Shown here one piece after another: positions 34,827 to 45,990 of a stretch of 64,000 nucleotides of DNA; positions within the stretch are counted from its first letter, which is position 1; every line of letters begins with the position of its first letter. The position numbers and the translations under genes are program-made. Under the pieces are notes generated by a model. That model saw only the letters and a list, made by a program, of their open reading frames with translations, was not told the DNA's origin and ran no database searches. Origin of the DNA: Lachnospira eligens (lineage in GTDB: Bacteria > Bacillota > Clostridia > Lachnospirales > Lachnospiraceae); the NCBI RefSeq assembly GCF_009680455.1, contig NZ_WKRD01000012.1, positions 1-64,000 of the forward strand. Direction: 5' to 3'.

Positions 34827-36488
34827 ATGGAAGAATATAAAGAAAAAGCAAAGGAAATTATGGTTATAGGCCATAAAAATCCTGACACAGATTCAATATG
34901 TTCGGCAATATGTTATGCTGATTTAAAGAATAAGATAACCGGAACAGATAATTATGTGCCTAAGCGGGCGGGACATCTTAATGAGGAAACTCATTTTGTA
35001 CTGAACAGATTCGGTGTAGAGGCTCCGGAATATATTAAAGATGTACGTCCACAGGTAATGAACATAGAGATAAGACACACAGAGGGAATAGACAGAGAGA
35101 TTTCGGTGCGTAATGCGTGGAAACTGATGGATTCACTTAATGTTGTAACACTTCCTATAACAGAAGGCAGAAAACTTACAGGCCTTGTTTCGATTGATGA
35201 CATTGCCAAATCGTATTTTGAAACATTTGATAACAGAGTATTGTCGAATGCTAAGACAAGTTTTGCTAATATTGTTGAAACACTTGGGGGAAGAGTAATT
35301 ACAGGTGATGAAAGCGAGATATTTGACAAAGGAAAGATGCTTATTGCAGCGGCTAATCCTGATATGATGGAGAGCATGATTGATGAGGGGGATATTGTAA
35401 TTCTTGGTAACAGATACGAATCACAGCTCTGTGCAATAGAGATGGAGGCAAAATGTCTTATAATATGTGAGGGAGCAAAGGTATCCAATACAATTGCCAA
35501 GATTGCAAAGAGCCATAACTGTATTATTATTGAAACTGATTATGATACATATACTGTTGCAAGGCTTATGAATCAGGCAATTCCGGTTGGATTCTTTATG
35601 ACACCAAGAGACAGAATTGTATGTTTCAAGACAACAGATTATGTTGAAGATATTCAGGAGATTATGACTAAGAAAAGGTTCAGGGATTTCCCTATAGAGG
35701 ATGAAAACGGTAATTATGTAGGAACTATTTCAAGAAGAAATCTCCTTCGTTCAGGCAGAAAGAAAGTTATTCTTGTTGATCACAATGAGAAGAACCAGGC
35801 AGTCAATGGAATTGAAGATACAGAGATTCTTGAGATAATTGACCATCACAGATTAGGACCTATACAGACAATCACACCTGTATTTTTCAGAAATCAGCCT
35901 CTTGGCTGTACGGGAACAATTATTTATAAGATGTATCAGGAGACAGGAATTAGTATAGAGCCTGTTATAGCCGGGCTGATGTGTTCGGCAATTATATCGG
36001 ATACATTAATATTCAAATCTCCAACATGCACACCTGATGATATAGAAGCGGCAATGGAGCTCGCTGATATTGCAGGAATTGACCCTGAAGTGTACGGAAG
36101 ACAAATGTTTGGAGCTGGAAGTAATCTTGATGAAAAGACAGACAGAGAAATATTCTATCAGGATTTTAAGAAGTTCGCAATTAATGATGTTACCGTAGGT
36201 GTGGGGCAGGTTAATGCAATGGGACCTGAGGATATAGAGAAGATAAAAGCAAAGGAAGTGCCGTTCATAGATACAGTAACAGGTGATGGCGGGCTTGATG
36301 TAGTATATTTTCTTATGACAGACATATCAACGGAATGCTCTTATGTACTGTGTTCAGGTAAAAATGCGGATACAATAATGTCACAGGCATTTGGAGTTGA
36401 CAAACAGCAGGATACATATATACTAAAGAATGTTGTTTCAAGAAAGAAACAGTTCCTCCCGGCCATTATGGAAGCTATGGAGCAGTAG
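34827..36488 (+). CDS. ppaC: CBS-DRTGG-containing manganese-dependent inorganic pyrophosphatase
   Basis: A 553-residue family II pyrophosphatase. The DHH catalytic domain is split by a regulatory insert. Residues 10-75 hold GHKNPDTDSICSAICYADL; residues about 75-300 hold two CBS halves around a DRTGG domain (VVTLPITEGRKLTGLVSIDD; FRDFPIEDENGNYVGTISRR). The DHH core then resumes with VDHNEKNQAV and IIDHHRLG, followed by DHHA2. CBS domains bind adenine nucleotides: AMP/ADP inhibit and diadenosine polyphosphates activate known members. It hydrolyses pyrophosphate from biosynthesis. AAGGAGA lies 13 bases or so before the ATG. map follows closely. Confidence 0.93.
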   Translation: MEEYKEKAKEIMVIGHKNPDTDSICSAICYADLKNKITGTDNYVPKRAGHLNEETHFVLNRFGVEAPEYIKDVRPQVMNIEIRHTEGIDREISVRNAWKLMDSLNVVTLPITEGRKLTGLVSIDDIAKSYFETFDNRVLSNAKTSFANIVETLGGRVITGDESEIFDKGKMLIAAANPDMMESMIDEGDIVILGNRYESQLCAIEMEAKCLIICEGAKVSNTIAKIAKSHNCIIIETDYDTYTVARLMNQAIPVGFFMTPRDRIVCFKTTDYVEDIQEIMTKKRFRDFPIEDENGNYVGTISRRNLLRSGRKKVILVDHNEKNQAVNGIEDTEILEIIDHHRLGPIQTITPVFFRNQPLGCTGTIIYKMYQETGISIEPVIAGLMCSAIISDTLIFKSPTCTPDDIEAAMELADIAGIDPEVYGRQMFGAGSNLDEKTDREIFYQDFKKFAINDVTVGVGQVNAMGPEDIEKIKAKEVPFIDTVTGDGGLDVVYFLMTDISTECSYVLCSGKNADTIMSQAFGVDKQQDTYILKNVVSRKKQFLPAIMEAMEQ

Positions 36489-36506
36489 AGAAAATGGAGA
36501 ATAGTG

Positions 36507-37379
36507 ATGAAGGCATTACGAAAAGATGATTTCTGCTGGTGTAACAGTGGGAAAAAATATTGTGACTGTCACATGGAATTTGATAGAAAATTAGATAATT
36601 TCAAGAGAAAGTTTCATAAGGTACCACCAAGAAATATTATAAAGAATGAAGAACAGCTTGCAGGAATGAGAGAAAGCAGCAAGATTAATATTGCTGTGCT
36701 TGATTATGTTGCAGAGAATATTCATGCAGGAATGACAACTCAGGATATAGATGATTTGGTATACCAGAAAACAACCGAGATGGGTGGAATACCTGCACCA
36801 CTTAATTACGAAGGATTTCCAAAGAGTGTGTGTACTTCAATTAATGAGCAGGTATGTCATGGAATACCATCTAAGAATATCCAGCTTCTTGATGGTGATA
36901 TAATTAATGTTGACTGTTCAACGATATTAAACGGATATTTTTCGGATTCATCAAGAATGTTCTGTATAGGTAATGTTGCACCAGAACATAAGAAGCTGGT
37001 GGATGTTGCAAAAGAATGTGTTGAGTTAGGTCTTGCACAGGTTAAGCCATGGGGACATCTTGGAGATGTTGCGGCGGCAATAAATGAACATGCAAAGGCT
37101 AATGGATATTCAGTAGTAAGAGAAGTTGGTGGACATGGAATAGGTCTTGAATTTCACGAAACCCCATTTGTAAGTTATGTAATTAAGAAGGGAACAGGAA
37201 TGGTCATGGCACCGGGCATGGTATTCACAATTGAGCCAATGATAAATGCGGGACTTCCAGACATATATATAGACGAGGGCAACAACTGGACAATATATAC
37301 AGATGATGATTCGTACTCAGCACAGTGGGAAATAATGGTGCATGTGACTGAGGACGGATATGAGGTTATGAGCTACTAA
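36507..37379 (+). CDS. map: Methionine aminopeptidase type I with N-terminal SEC-C-like zinc motif
   Basis: A 290-residue enzyme removing initiator methionine. An N-terminal C-x-C...C-x-C motif (DDFCWCNSGKKYCDCH) is a SEC-C-like zinc module that may dock to the ribosome. The pita-bread catalytic domain has GFPKSVCTSINEQVCHGIP, the metal ligands DIINVDCSTILNGYFSDSSR, GHGIGLEFHE and FTIEPMIN. It is the longer map type present besides the ribosomal-operon copy in many Clostridia. The ATG at 36507 follows TGGAGA; the GTG one codon earlier is possible. Confidence 0.92.
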   Translation: MKALRKDDFCWCNSGKKYCDCHMEFDRKLDNFKRKFHKVPPRNIIKNEEQLAGMRESSKINIAVLDYVAENIHAGMTTQDIDDLVYQKTTEMGGIPAPLNYEGFPKSVCTSINEQVCHGIPSKNIQLLDGDIINVDCSTILNGYFSDSSRMFCIGNVAPEHKKLVDVAKECVELGLAQVKPWGHLGDVAAAINEHAKANGYSVVREVGGHGIGLEFHETPFVSYVIKKGTGMVMAPGMVFTIEPMINAGLPDIYIDEGNNWTIYTDDDSYSAQWEIMVHVTEDGYEVMSY

Positions 37380-37464
37380 AAGTTTGTGTATATTCGCAGA
37401 TGAACACAAACAATAAAACAGACACAACACATCCGTCCTGACAGGACATACAACAATAAGTGAA

Positions 37465-37507
37465 AAGCTCCATATACTGTAGTGATACATGTATATGGAG
37501 CTTATTT
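37465..37507 (+). promoter_or_regulatory. Hairpin carrying the cotJA ribosome site
   Basis: AAGCTCCATATAC (37465-37477) pairs perfectly with GTATATGGAGCTT (37491-37503), followed by ATTTTA. It may terminate map, but its 3' arm contains GGAG (37497-37500), eight bases before the cotJA ATG and the only plausible ribosome site there. Folding would hide it. Confidence 0.6.
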
Positions 37508-37508
37508 T

Positions 37509-37649
37509 ATGATGATGACACAACAGGTTCCGGCGATGTGCTATGTACCGTGGCAGCGTTGGGATGAATTATATGAGCCTTCGCGGGCAATTATGCGGGG
37601 AACTATGTTTCCTGTACTTGATAAACCATTTACAGGAGGCAGGTCATGA
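37509..37649 (+). CDS. cotJA: Spore coat-associated protein CotJA
   Basis: A 46-residue protein, MMMTQQVPAMCYVPWQRWDE at the start and GTMFPVLDKPF near the end. This matches the CotJA pattern (a YVPWQ-W segment followed by GT-FP-LDKPF). In Bacillus and Clostridium it is deposited in the spore coat with CotJB and CotJC. It is shorter than the usual 70-80 residues because the N-terminus is minimal. Its stop overlaps the cotJB start in ATGA (37646-37649), so the two are translationally coupled. The ribosome site lies in a hairpin. Confidence 0.8.
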   Translation: MMMTQQVPAMCYVPWQRWDELYEPSRAIMRGTMFPVLDKPFTGGRS

Positions 37650-37924
37650 ATTGTTGTAATAATATTAGAAATGAAAAAGCTATGATTATGAAGAATATTT
37701 ATGAGCTTGGCTTTGCACTTGTTGAAACTATGCTTTATCTTGATACCCATCCGGATGATGCAGCAGCTATTGAATATTATGCAGAGATTAAGGATAAATA
37801 TGTACAGTTTATGAAAAAATATTCAGATTATTATGGACCTCTCAGCATGGAATATATGGTAAATGACAACTACTGGATGTGGGTGGCAACACCTATGCCA
37901 TGGGAATATAAGGGAGGTATGTAA
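37646..37924 (+). CDS. cotJB: Spore coat protein CotJB
   Basis: A 92-residue protein with the family features: an N-terminal helix (NIYELGFALVETMLYLDTHP), AIEYYAEIKDKY and the C-terminal aromatic end NDNYWMWVATPMPWEYKGGM. The W-V-x-x-PWPWE-like end is typical of CotJB. It is encoded between cotJA and cotJC in the invariant order. The start overlaps cotJA; the ribosome site of cotJC lies inside its last codons. Confidence 0.87.
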   Translation: MNCCNNIRNEKAMIMKNIYELGFALVETMLYLDTHPDDAAAIEYYAEIKDKYVQFMKKYSDYYGPLSMEYMVNDNYWMWVATPMPWEYKGGM

Positions 37925-37925
37925 T

Positions 37926-38525
37926 ATGTGGAATTATGAAAAGAGACTTCAGTATCCGATTAATATAAAGAATTGTAATCCTACGCTGGCAGCAATGATT
38001 ATTTCGCAGTATGGTGGACCAGATGGTGAGCTTGGAGCATCAATGAGATATCTTTCACAGAGATATTCCATGCCATACAGGGAGGTTGCCGGATTGCTGA
38101 CTGATATAGGCACGGAAGAACTTGGCCATCTTGAAATGGTCAGTACAATGGTTCATCAGCTAACAAGAAATCTTACAATGGAACAGATAAAAGGAACTCC
38201 GTTTGAGGCATATTATGTTGATCATACGGTTGGAGTATGGCCGCAGGCTGCAGGAGGTGTACCTTTCTGCGCAATTGAATTCCAGTCAAAGGGGGATGCA
38301 ATAACTGATATTGCAGAGGATATGGCAGCCGAGCAGAAAGCAAGGAGTACTTATGATAATCTGTTAAGACTCTGCCGTGATGATCCGGATGTGTATGAAC
38401 CGCTGAAGTTTTTAAGAGAAAGAGAAGTTGTGCATTTTCAGAGATTCGGAGAAGCTATGTCGATTATACAGAGCAAGCTGGATTCTAAGAACTTCTATGC
38501 ATATAACCCGGAATTTAAAAAATAA
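37926..38525 (+). CDS. cotJC: CotJC, manganese-catalase-like spore coat protein
   Basis: A 199-residue four-helix-bundle protein of the manganese catalase family. Metal-ligand glutamates and histidines are seen in YGGPDGELGASMRYLSQRYS, TDIGTEELGHLEMV, EDMAAEQKARSTYDNL and REREVVHFQRFGEA. In spore formers it sits in the coat and may remove peroxide. GGAGG at 37914-37918 precedes the ATG at 37926. CotJ genes also occur in lineages in which sporulation has been lost or not seen, so their presence alone does not prove that this organism sporulates. Confidence 0.9.
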   Translation: MWNYEKRLQYPINIKNCNPTLAAMIISQYGGPDGELGASMRYLSQRYSMPYREVAGLLTDIGTEELGHLEMVSTMVHQLTRNLTMEQIKGTPFEAYYVDHTVGVWPQAAGGVPFCAIEFQSKGDAITDIAEDMAAEQKARSTYDNLLRLCRDDPDVYEPLKFLREREVVHFQRFGEAMSIIQSKLDSKNFYAYNPEFKK

Positions 38526-38594
38526 TAAATAGAATGATATTAATAAAATATTATGATAGAATACATTTATAAAAGACTGATTAAAGGAGTACTT

Positions 38595-39335
38595 ATGAAA
38601 GAGAAGATATATACTATACCTGTTAATGATGCATTTTCATCAGACTGTGAATGTCCGATTTGTTCAATGTATAAGGCACTGGAGGATGATGCAGTAAGCT
38701 ATACAATGGGACCTAGTTATATGGAAGATGATATAAGGGCTGTGACTGATAAAAAGGGTTTCTGTCAGAAACATTTAAAGAAAGTGTATGACTGTGAGAA
38801 CAGACTTGGCTTTGCACTTGTCATGAAGACACATCTTGATAGGGTGATTAATGATATTGAAAGTCTGCAAGATGGAAAAGTGGCAGGAAAGTCTATGTTT
38901 AAGAAAGCAGATAAACCGGCTGTGACAACGTATACTGAACAGCTTGAAGGCACATGCTTTGTATGTGAAAGGATTGATAACACATTTAAGAGATATCTGG
39001 ACACTATATTTCATATGTATAAGCATGATAGTGATTTCAGGGGAAAGTATAAAGCATGTAAGGGATTCTGTACGAAGCATTATGGCATATTGCTTGAGCA
39101 GGCAGCTAATTCTTTAAAGGGGGATATGTTAGATGAATTTATTAAGACAACTAACAGTCTCTATATTGAGAATATGAAGCGGGTAAGAGATGATGTTGAA
39201 TGGTTTATTAATAAGTTTGACCATAAATATATTGATGAGCCATGGAAGAATGCGAAAGATTCACTGGTAAGAGCTATGATAAAGGATGGTTCTTATATAG
39301 CAGATGAACCAGGAAAAAGGAATAATACGAGATGA
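38595..39335 (+). CDS. DUF6062-like protein with paired Cys motifs
   Basis: A 246-residue soluble protein. It has two similar halves, each with a C-x-x-C pair followed by a C-x-x-H: CECPICSMYK plus GFCQKHLKK in the first, CFVCERID plus GFCTKHYGIL in the second. Duplicated zinc-binding units are likely. The rest is helical. It fits my recollection of the DUF6062 family in Lachnospiraceae; the function is unknown. AAAGGAG precedes the ATG at 38595. It follows cotJC at 69 bases and ends at a bidirectional terminator. Confidence 0.72.
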   Translation: MKEKIYTIPVNDAFSSDCECPICSMYKALEDDAVSYTMGPSYMEDDIRAVTDKKGFCQKHLKKVYDCENRLGFALVMKTHLDRVINDIESLQDGKVAGKSMFKKADKPAVTTYTEQLEGTCFVCERIDNTFKRYLDTIFHMYKHDSDFRGKYKACKGFCTKHYGILLEQAANSLKGDMLDEFIKTTNSLYIENMKRVRDDVEWFINKFDHKYIDEPWKNAKDSLVRAMIKDGSYIADEPGKRNNTR

Positions 39336-39340
39336 TAAAT

Positions 39341-39375
39341 AACAGCCCTGTGGTGTGAGATACCGCAGGGCTGTT
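39341..39375. terminator. Bidirectional terminator
   Basis: AACAGCCCTG (39341-39350) pairs with CAGGGCTGTT (39366-39375), extended inward by GGT/ACC. It lies between two convergent genes, with short T-rich flanks on both strands. Confidence 0.8.
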
Positions 39376-39395
39376 TGCACATGTAATAATATCTG

Positions 39396-40478
39396 TTAAT
39401 ACGAAAATGTAACAGAATACATTGTATAATTGTTTCGTATGGTTGTTTTATATGAGTACGAAAGCTGTACACCGGCACTGGAAACAGCGGATTTAATATC
39501 AAGGTCGTTAGTTGTTGTGAATTCTATATGCTGGGAACGGCTTTTAATACACCTTAATATATAACGGTCAAGTTCATACTGTGTTCCAGCTGAATGAAGC
39601 TTAGCCTGAACAGGATATGTATATATATATCCATTAGCTGGATTAGTTTCGTTGAAATCAGATGTCCATGTATGATCAATTGCCATATCTGAATCAGATA
39701 TATTGAAGTAACTGTGGTCAATATATTCCTGTGAGCTGCCTACCGGGTCATCCCATGTGACATCTACCTGATACCAGTCATTATCAAGCTTAACAACATT
39801 CCATATATGTTGTTCGTTACCAGCCTTTCCGGATATTGTATAATTCTCGATTCCTAACATATCCATAAATGTTTTGAAACTTTCTGTATAACCGCTGCAT
39901 ACAGCCTCACCATTAATCATAGCGTCATAGGCATTAAAAGTTGAACCACCATTATCAATGTACGTTATATGTGATACAAGATAATCGTGGATTGCCAGTT
40001 CATTTTCATAATCGCTTCTTGCAGGTGAGGTTACTTCGGCAAGAACTTCTATGTATTTGTTATAGAGTTCAACCTGACGGCTGTTTAACTGGGAAGTGTT
40101 TCCTGAATTAAAAGCTTTTATAATTGCATAATTATCCCAGCATTCAAATGTTACAACAAGGTTATAACCATCTTTAATTCTACGATATTCACATTTTATC
40201 TGCTCAATTCCGCTTATTCTTGTCAGCCATTCATTGGCATCTATAAGGTCAGGGTCGGGAACAAATATGTTACATGAAGTCTGGTTATCCGACATTGCTT
40301 CTATGATGAAATTAATTATATCTTCTGTGTCAGTTGCTTTATTGTCAAATGCTGTATATGAAATCTCTGTAGAACTGTCAGAGCTGTTATCATTCGTAAA
40401 CGGTAATGTGCATCCGCATAGGGATGCAAGAATTACGGCTCCGGTTAAAAGAGACGCCCAATATTTTATATGTTTCAT
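39396..40478 (-). CDS. Transglutaminase-like lipoprotein
   Basis: A 360-residue lipoprotein: signal peptide with lipobox LCGC and lipid-modified Cys23. The middle holds a transglutaminase-like cysteine-protease core, with Cys in NGEAVCSGYTESFKTFMDML, His in GNEQHIWNVVKL and Asp in YQVDVTWDDP, the complete triad. Such extracellular proteins cleave or cross-link peptides, often in the cell wall; the substrate is unknown. AGGAG precedes the start at 40478 on the minus strand; the 20-codon upstream extension has no such site. It is divergent from the DNA glycosylase gene. Confidence 0.82.
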   Translation of the reverse strand: MKHIKYWASLLTGAVILASLCGCTLPFTNDNSSDSSTEISYTAFDNKATDTEDIINFIIEAMSDNQTSCNIFVPDPDLIDANEWLTRISGIEQIKCEYRRIKDGYNLVVTFECWDNYAIIKAFNSGNTSQLNSRQVELYNKYIEVLAEVTSPARSDYENELAIHDYLVSHITYIDNGGSTFNAYDAMINGEAVCSGYTESFKTFMDMLGIENYTISGKAGNEQHIWNVVKLDNDWYQVDVTWDDPVGSSQEYIDHSYFNISDSDMAIDHTWTSDFNETNPANGYIYTYPVQAKLHSAGTQYELDRYILRCIKSRSQHIEFTTTNDLDIKSAVSSAGVQLSYSYKTTIRNNYTMYSVTFSY

Positions 40479-40566
40479 GTGTGGTCTCCTGAAAATTCTG
40501 TTATAATCATATACGATTGTATAACGAGATAATTGCAAATGTAAAGCATATTTATGGAGGAATTTT

Positions 40567-41430
40567 ATGTCAGATTATAAATTAAAAAATGTATGTGATT
40601 TCGACCTGGCACAGACATTGGAATGTGGTCAGTGTTTTCATTTTGTAAAGCTTGATGAAGAGGATTATGTATTGGCTGCAAAGGGGCATGTACTGCATGT
40701 TTCACAGGAGGACGATACCGTTACATTCTATGATACGGAAGAAGATGAATATGTAAATGTATGGAAAGATTATTTTGATATGGACAGGGATTATTCGGCA
40801 ATTAAGAAAAAGCTGCTGGAAAAAGATGATAAGTTAAAAGATGCAATTGAAAGTATGTGGGGAGTGAGGATTCTTAATCAGGATTTTTTTGAAACTCTTA
40901 TATCATTCATTATATCGCAGAATAAGCAGATACCCCATATTAAGAAGATAGTATCTGATATATCTGCAAAGTTTGGTACATATAAGGGAACATATGGCGG
41001 AGTAGATATGTATACATTTCCATTACTTGATCAGCTTGCTAATGCAAGTGAAGAGGACTTTAAAGAGTTAAAGACAGGATTCCGTGCACCTTATATTATG
41101 GATGCAATAAGAAGGAATAGGGAAGGCCAGTTTGATGAAAATGAACTTAAGAGCATGGATTATGATTCGTGCATTAAGGAACTTATGACAATAAAAGGTG
41201 TTGGAGAGAAGGTTGCCAACTGCGTAAGCCTTTTCGGACTTGGAAAGAAAGAAGCATTTCCTGTTGATGTGTGGATTAAAAGAATTATGGAGACAATGTA
41301 TTTTGACGGTGTGGACACTCCAAAGGATAAGATTGCTGCTTTTGCAAAGGAACAGTTTGGGGAACTGGGGGGATTTGCACAGCAGTATCTGTTTTATTAT
41401 GGAAAATCAATAAAAATGGGTGTTAAATAA
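40567..41430 (+). CDS. ogg: 8-oxoguanine DNA glycosylase (Ogg1-type)
   Basis: A 287-residue base-excision repair glycosylase/lyase removing 8-oxoguanine. The N-terminal OGG domain (FDLAQTLECGQCFHF) precedes the HhH-GPD domain. The hairpin IKGVGEKVANCVSLFGLGKK has the catalytic lysine in GEKVANC, and FPVDVWIKR carries the conserved aspartate. Length and order match the bacterial Ogg1/AlkA-related group common in Clostridia. GGAGG precedes the ATG. Confidence 0.9.
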   Translation: MSDYKLKNVCDFDLAQTLECGQCFHFVKLDEEDYVLAAKGHVLHVSQEDDTVTFYDTEEDEYVNVWKDYFDMDRDYSAIKKKLLEKDDKLKDAIESMWGVRILNQDFFETLISFIISQNKQIPHIKKIVSDISAKFGTYKGTYGGVDMYTFPLLDQLANASEEDFKELKTGFRAPYIMDAIRRNREGQFDENELKSMDYDSCIKELMTIKGVGEKVANCVSLFGLGKKEAFPVDVWIKRIMETMYFDGVDTPKDKIAAFAKEQFGELGGFAQQYLFYYGKSIKMGVK

Positions 41431-41476
41431 TAATTATTAATAAAATCTAAAAAATATAATATATTTGAATTAGCTG

Positions 41477-41506
41477 TTGACAAATAAAAGCGTGAAGTGT
41501 TACATT
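41477..41506 (+). promoter_or_regulatory. Sigma-A promoter of groES-groEL
   Basis: TTGACA (41477-41482), an 18-base spacer and TACATT (41501-41506); reading TTACAT one base earlier gives a 17-base spacer. The predicted start lies just before the CIRCE operator. Confidence 0.75.
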
Positions 41507-41517
41507 ATGTGCAGTGG

Positions 41518-41544
41518 TTAGCACTCGAAAAGAATGAGTGCTAA
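41518..41544 (+). promoter_or_regulatory. CIRCE operator (HrcA binding site)
   Basis: A perfect CIRCE: TTAGCACTC (41518-41526), nine bases, GAGTGCTAA (41536-41544). HrcA binding here represses groESL until heat shock. No hrcA gene is in this window. Confidence 0.97.
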
Positions 41545-41611
41545 CAGGAAAATGAATGCTGCCATGAAGGGTTCACTCTCATGTGAAGACAGCGGAATGG
41601 AGGAATATATA

Positions 41612-41899
41612 ATGAAATTAGTACCATTAGGAGACAGAGTTGTTATTAAAGCATTAGTTGCAGAGGAGACTACTAAATCAGGAATCGTCCTTCCTGGACA
41701 GGCTAAGGAGAAGCCACAGCAGGCAGAGGTTATTGCTGTAGGACCTGGCGGAGTTGTTGATGGTAAGGAAGTTGTTATGCAGGTTAAGCCTGGTGATAAG
41801 GTTATTTATTCTAAGTATTCTGGAACAGAGGTTAAACTTGATGAAGATGAGAATCTCATCATTGTAAAGCAGTCTGATATTCTTGCTATCATTGAATAA
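41612..41899 (+). CDS. groES: Co-chaperonin GroES
   Basis: A 95-residue 10-kDa chaperonin. MKLVPLGDRVVIKAL, the mobile loop ETTKSGIVLPGQAKEKPQ, and the roof-region GDKVIYSKYSGTEVKLD are all present. It caps the GroEL ring in ATP-dependent folding. TGGAGGA at 41599-41605 selects the ATG at 41612; the frame from 41534 lies in the leader. It is cotranscribed with groEL under the CIRCE promoter. Confidence 0.97.
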   Translation: MKLVPLGDRVVIKALVAEETTKSGIVLPGQAKEKPQQAEVIAVGPGGVVDGKEVVMQVKPGDKVIYSKYSGTEVKLDEDENLIIVKQSDILAIIE

Positions 41900-41958
41900 T
41901 TGACAATGTCAGTTGCAGATGAGGGTAGTTTGAACATATAAGAAGTATATTTATTTAG

Positions 41959-43596
<1,638 letters not shown>

Positions 43597-43621
43597 TTCC
43601 ACAGAATAATTAAAACTTACA

Positions 43622-43647
43622 GCCCGGTGGGGAATTTCCCGCCGGGC
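43622..43647 (+). terminator. Hairpin terminator after groEL
   Basis: GCCCGGTGGG (43622-43631) pairs with CCCGCCGGGC (43638-43647), one mismatch. The T-run is poor (ATATTGCTTT), so termination may be partial. Confidence 0.65.
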
Positions 43648-43676
43648 ATATTGCTTTAAAGAAAGGTTATTGAATT

Positions 43677-44183
43677 ATGATAGAAGGAACAGTAGAGCAG
43701 ATTGTTAAAGTTACCGCTCCTAAGATTTCAATTTTTTACAGAATAATACTTGTGATTGCATGTCTGCTCGCAGCGACAACAATTGTGCAGACAGGATGGC
43801 TGGGTGTAATAGTTCTTGTTATATTTATATTTTTTACGGTGTTTGTATTTGAATATTATAACGCTGAATATGAATATTCATATGTTAACGGAAGCCTCAC
43901 TATAGATAAGATTATGGCTAAGTCTGTGAGAAAGAATGTGGGAAGCTTTGACCTTACAAGAGCAACTTTGGTTGCCAAAGTAAACAGTCAGGAAGCTTTG
44001 GGCAAGGCAAGGCAGCAGTTAAGGACATACAATTGTTCATCAGGAGTTGATGACCCCGGAGATATTGTAATATACACATATGACAATGACAGCAATGAGA
44101 TGATAAGACTGTTTATGCTTCCGGATGATTCAATGAAAGAAGCAATTGTAAGTGCTGTTGGCAACGGAGTTGCACATTTATAA
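43677..44183 (+). CDS. Two-helix membrane protein, DUF6106-like
   Basis: A 168-residue protein. After about 20 polar residues come two adjacent membrane segments (IILVIACLLAATTIVQTGW, VIVLVIFIFFTVFVFEYY), then a cytoplasmic domain of about 100 residues with a PH-like pattern of strands (YSYVNGSLTIDKIM, IYTYDNDSNEMIRLFMLPDD). It is similar in plan to the uncharacterised DUF6106 family, recalled not searched. The function is unknown. It sits between groEL and guaB. Confidence 0.65.
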   Translation: MIEGTVEQIVKVTAPKISIFYRIILVIACLLAATTIVQTGWLGVIVLVIFIFFTVFVFEYYNAEYEYSYVNGSLTIDKIMAKSVRKNVGSFDLTRATLVAKVNSQEALGKARQQLRTYNCSSGVDDPGDIVIYTYDNDSNEMIRLFMLPDDSMKEAIVSAVGNGVAHL

Positions 44184-44190
44184 AAAATAT

Positions 44191-44219
44191 TTGACTTTTA
44201 GCGGCAGTTTTGTTATATT
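44191..44219 (+). promoter_or_regulatory. Sigma-A promoter of guaB
   Basis: TTGACT (44191-44196), a 17-base spacer and TATATT (44214-44219). The predicted start is near 44226, about 116 bases before the guaB ATG. Confidence 0.75.
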
Positions 44220-44240
44220 CTCTTGTAATATATTTATAAA

Positions 44241-44301
44241 CTGACTAAGCTGTCAGATACTCGTAGAAACATCCGGATTAATTTATTTATTCGGATTTTT
44301 T
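44241..44301 (+). promoter_or_regulatory. guaB leader: short hairpin plus intrinsic terminator (attenuator)
   Basis: Downstream of the promoter a CTGAC/GTCAG hairpin (44241-44256) is followed by an 8-bp terminator stem, ATCCGGAT (44271-44278) with ATTCGGAT (44289-44296), and a run of six T. A terminator between promoter and gene implies attenuation of guaB. About 45 bases before the stem is too short for a guanine aptamer, and the purine-riboswitch core is absent. Confidence 0.6.
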
Positions 44302-44338
44302 CTATATATTAAAACACAACAGAAAGCGAGGATTTTAG

Positions 44339-45802
<1,464 letters not shown>

Positions 45803-45818
45803 TTAATAATAGTATTCA

Positions 45819-45853
45819 ACCCGGACAGATTGTGTTGTCCGGGTATTTTTTTT
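45819..45853 (+). terminator. Rho-independent terminator after guaB
   Basis: ACCCGGACA (45819-45827) pairs with TGTCCGGGT (45836-45844), followed by ATTTTTTTT. Confidence 0.95.
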
Positions 45854-45990
45854 CATGATAAAATGTAATTTCTTCTGAAATTATTGCTATTGAACAATGG
45901 TATGATGTATAATGGACTAAGTATTTATATATTAATGTGAATGAACAGGGTATATTTTGGGGCGCTAAATCAACGAGAAGGAGAAAAACT

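Noticed and set aside
37382..37411. GTTTGTGT/ACACAAAC hairpin after map considered as the map terminator
   Set aside because: No T-run follows on the plus strand; the hairpin at 37465 is the better candidate.
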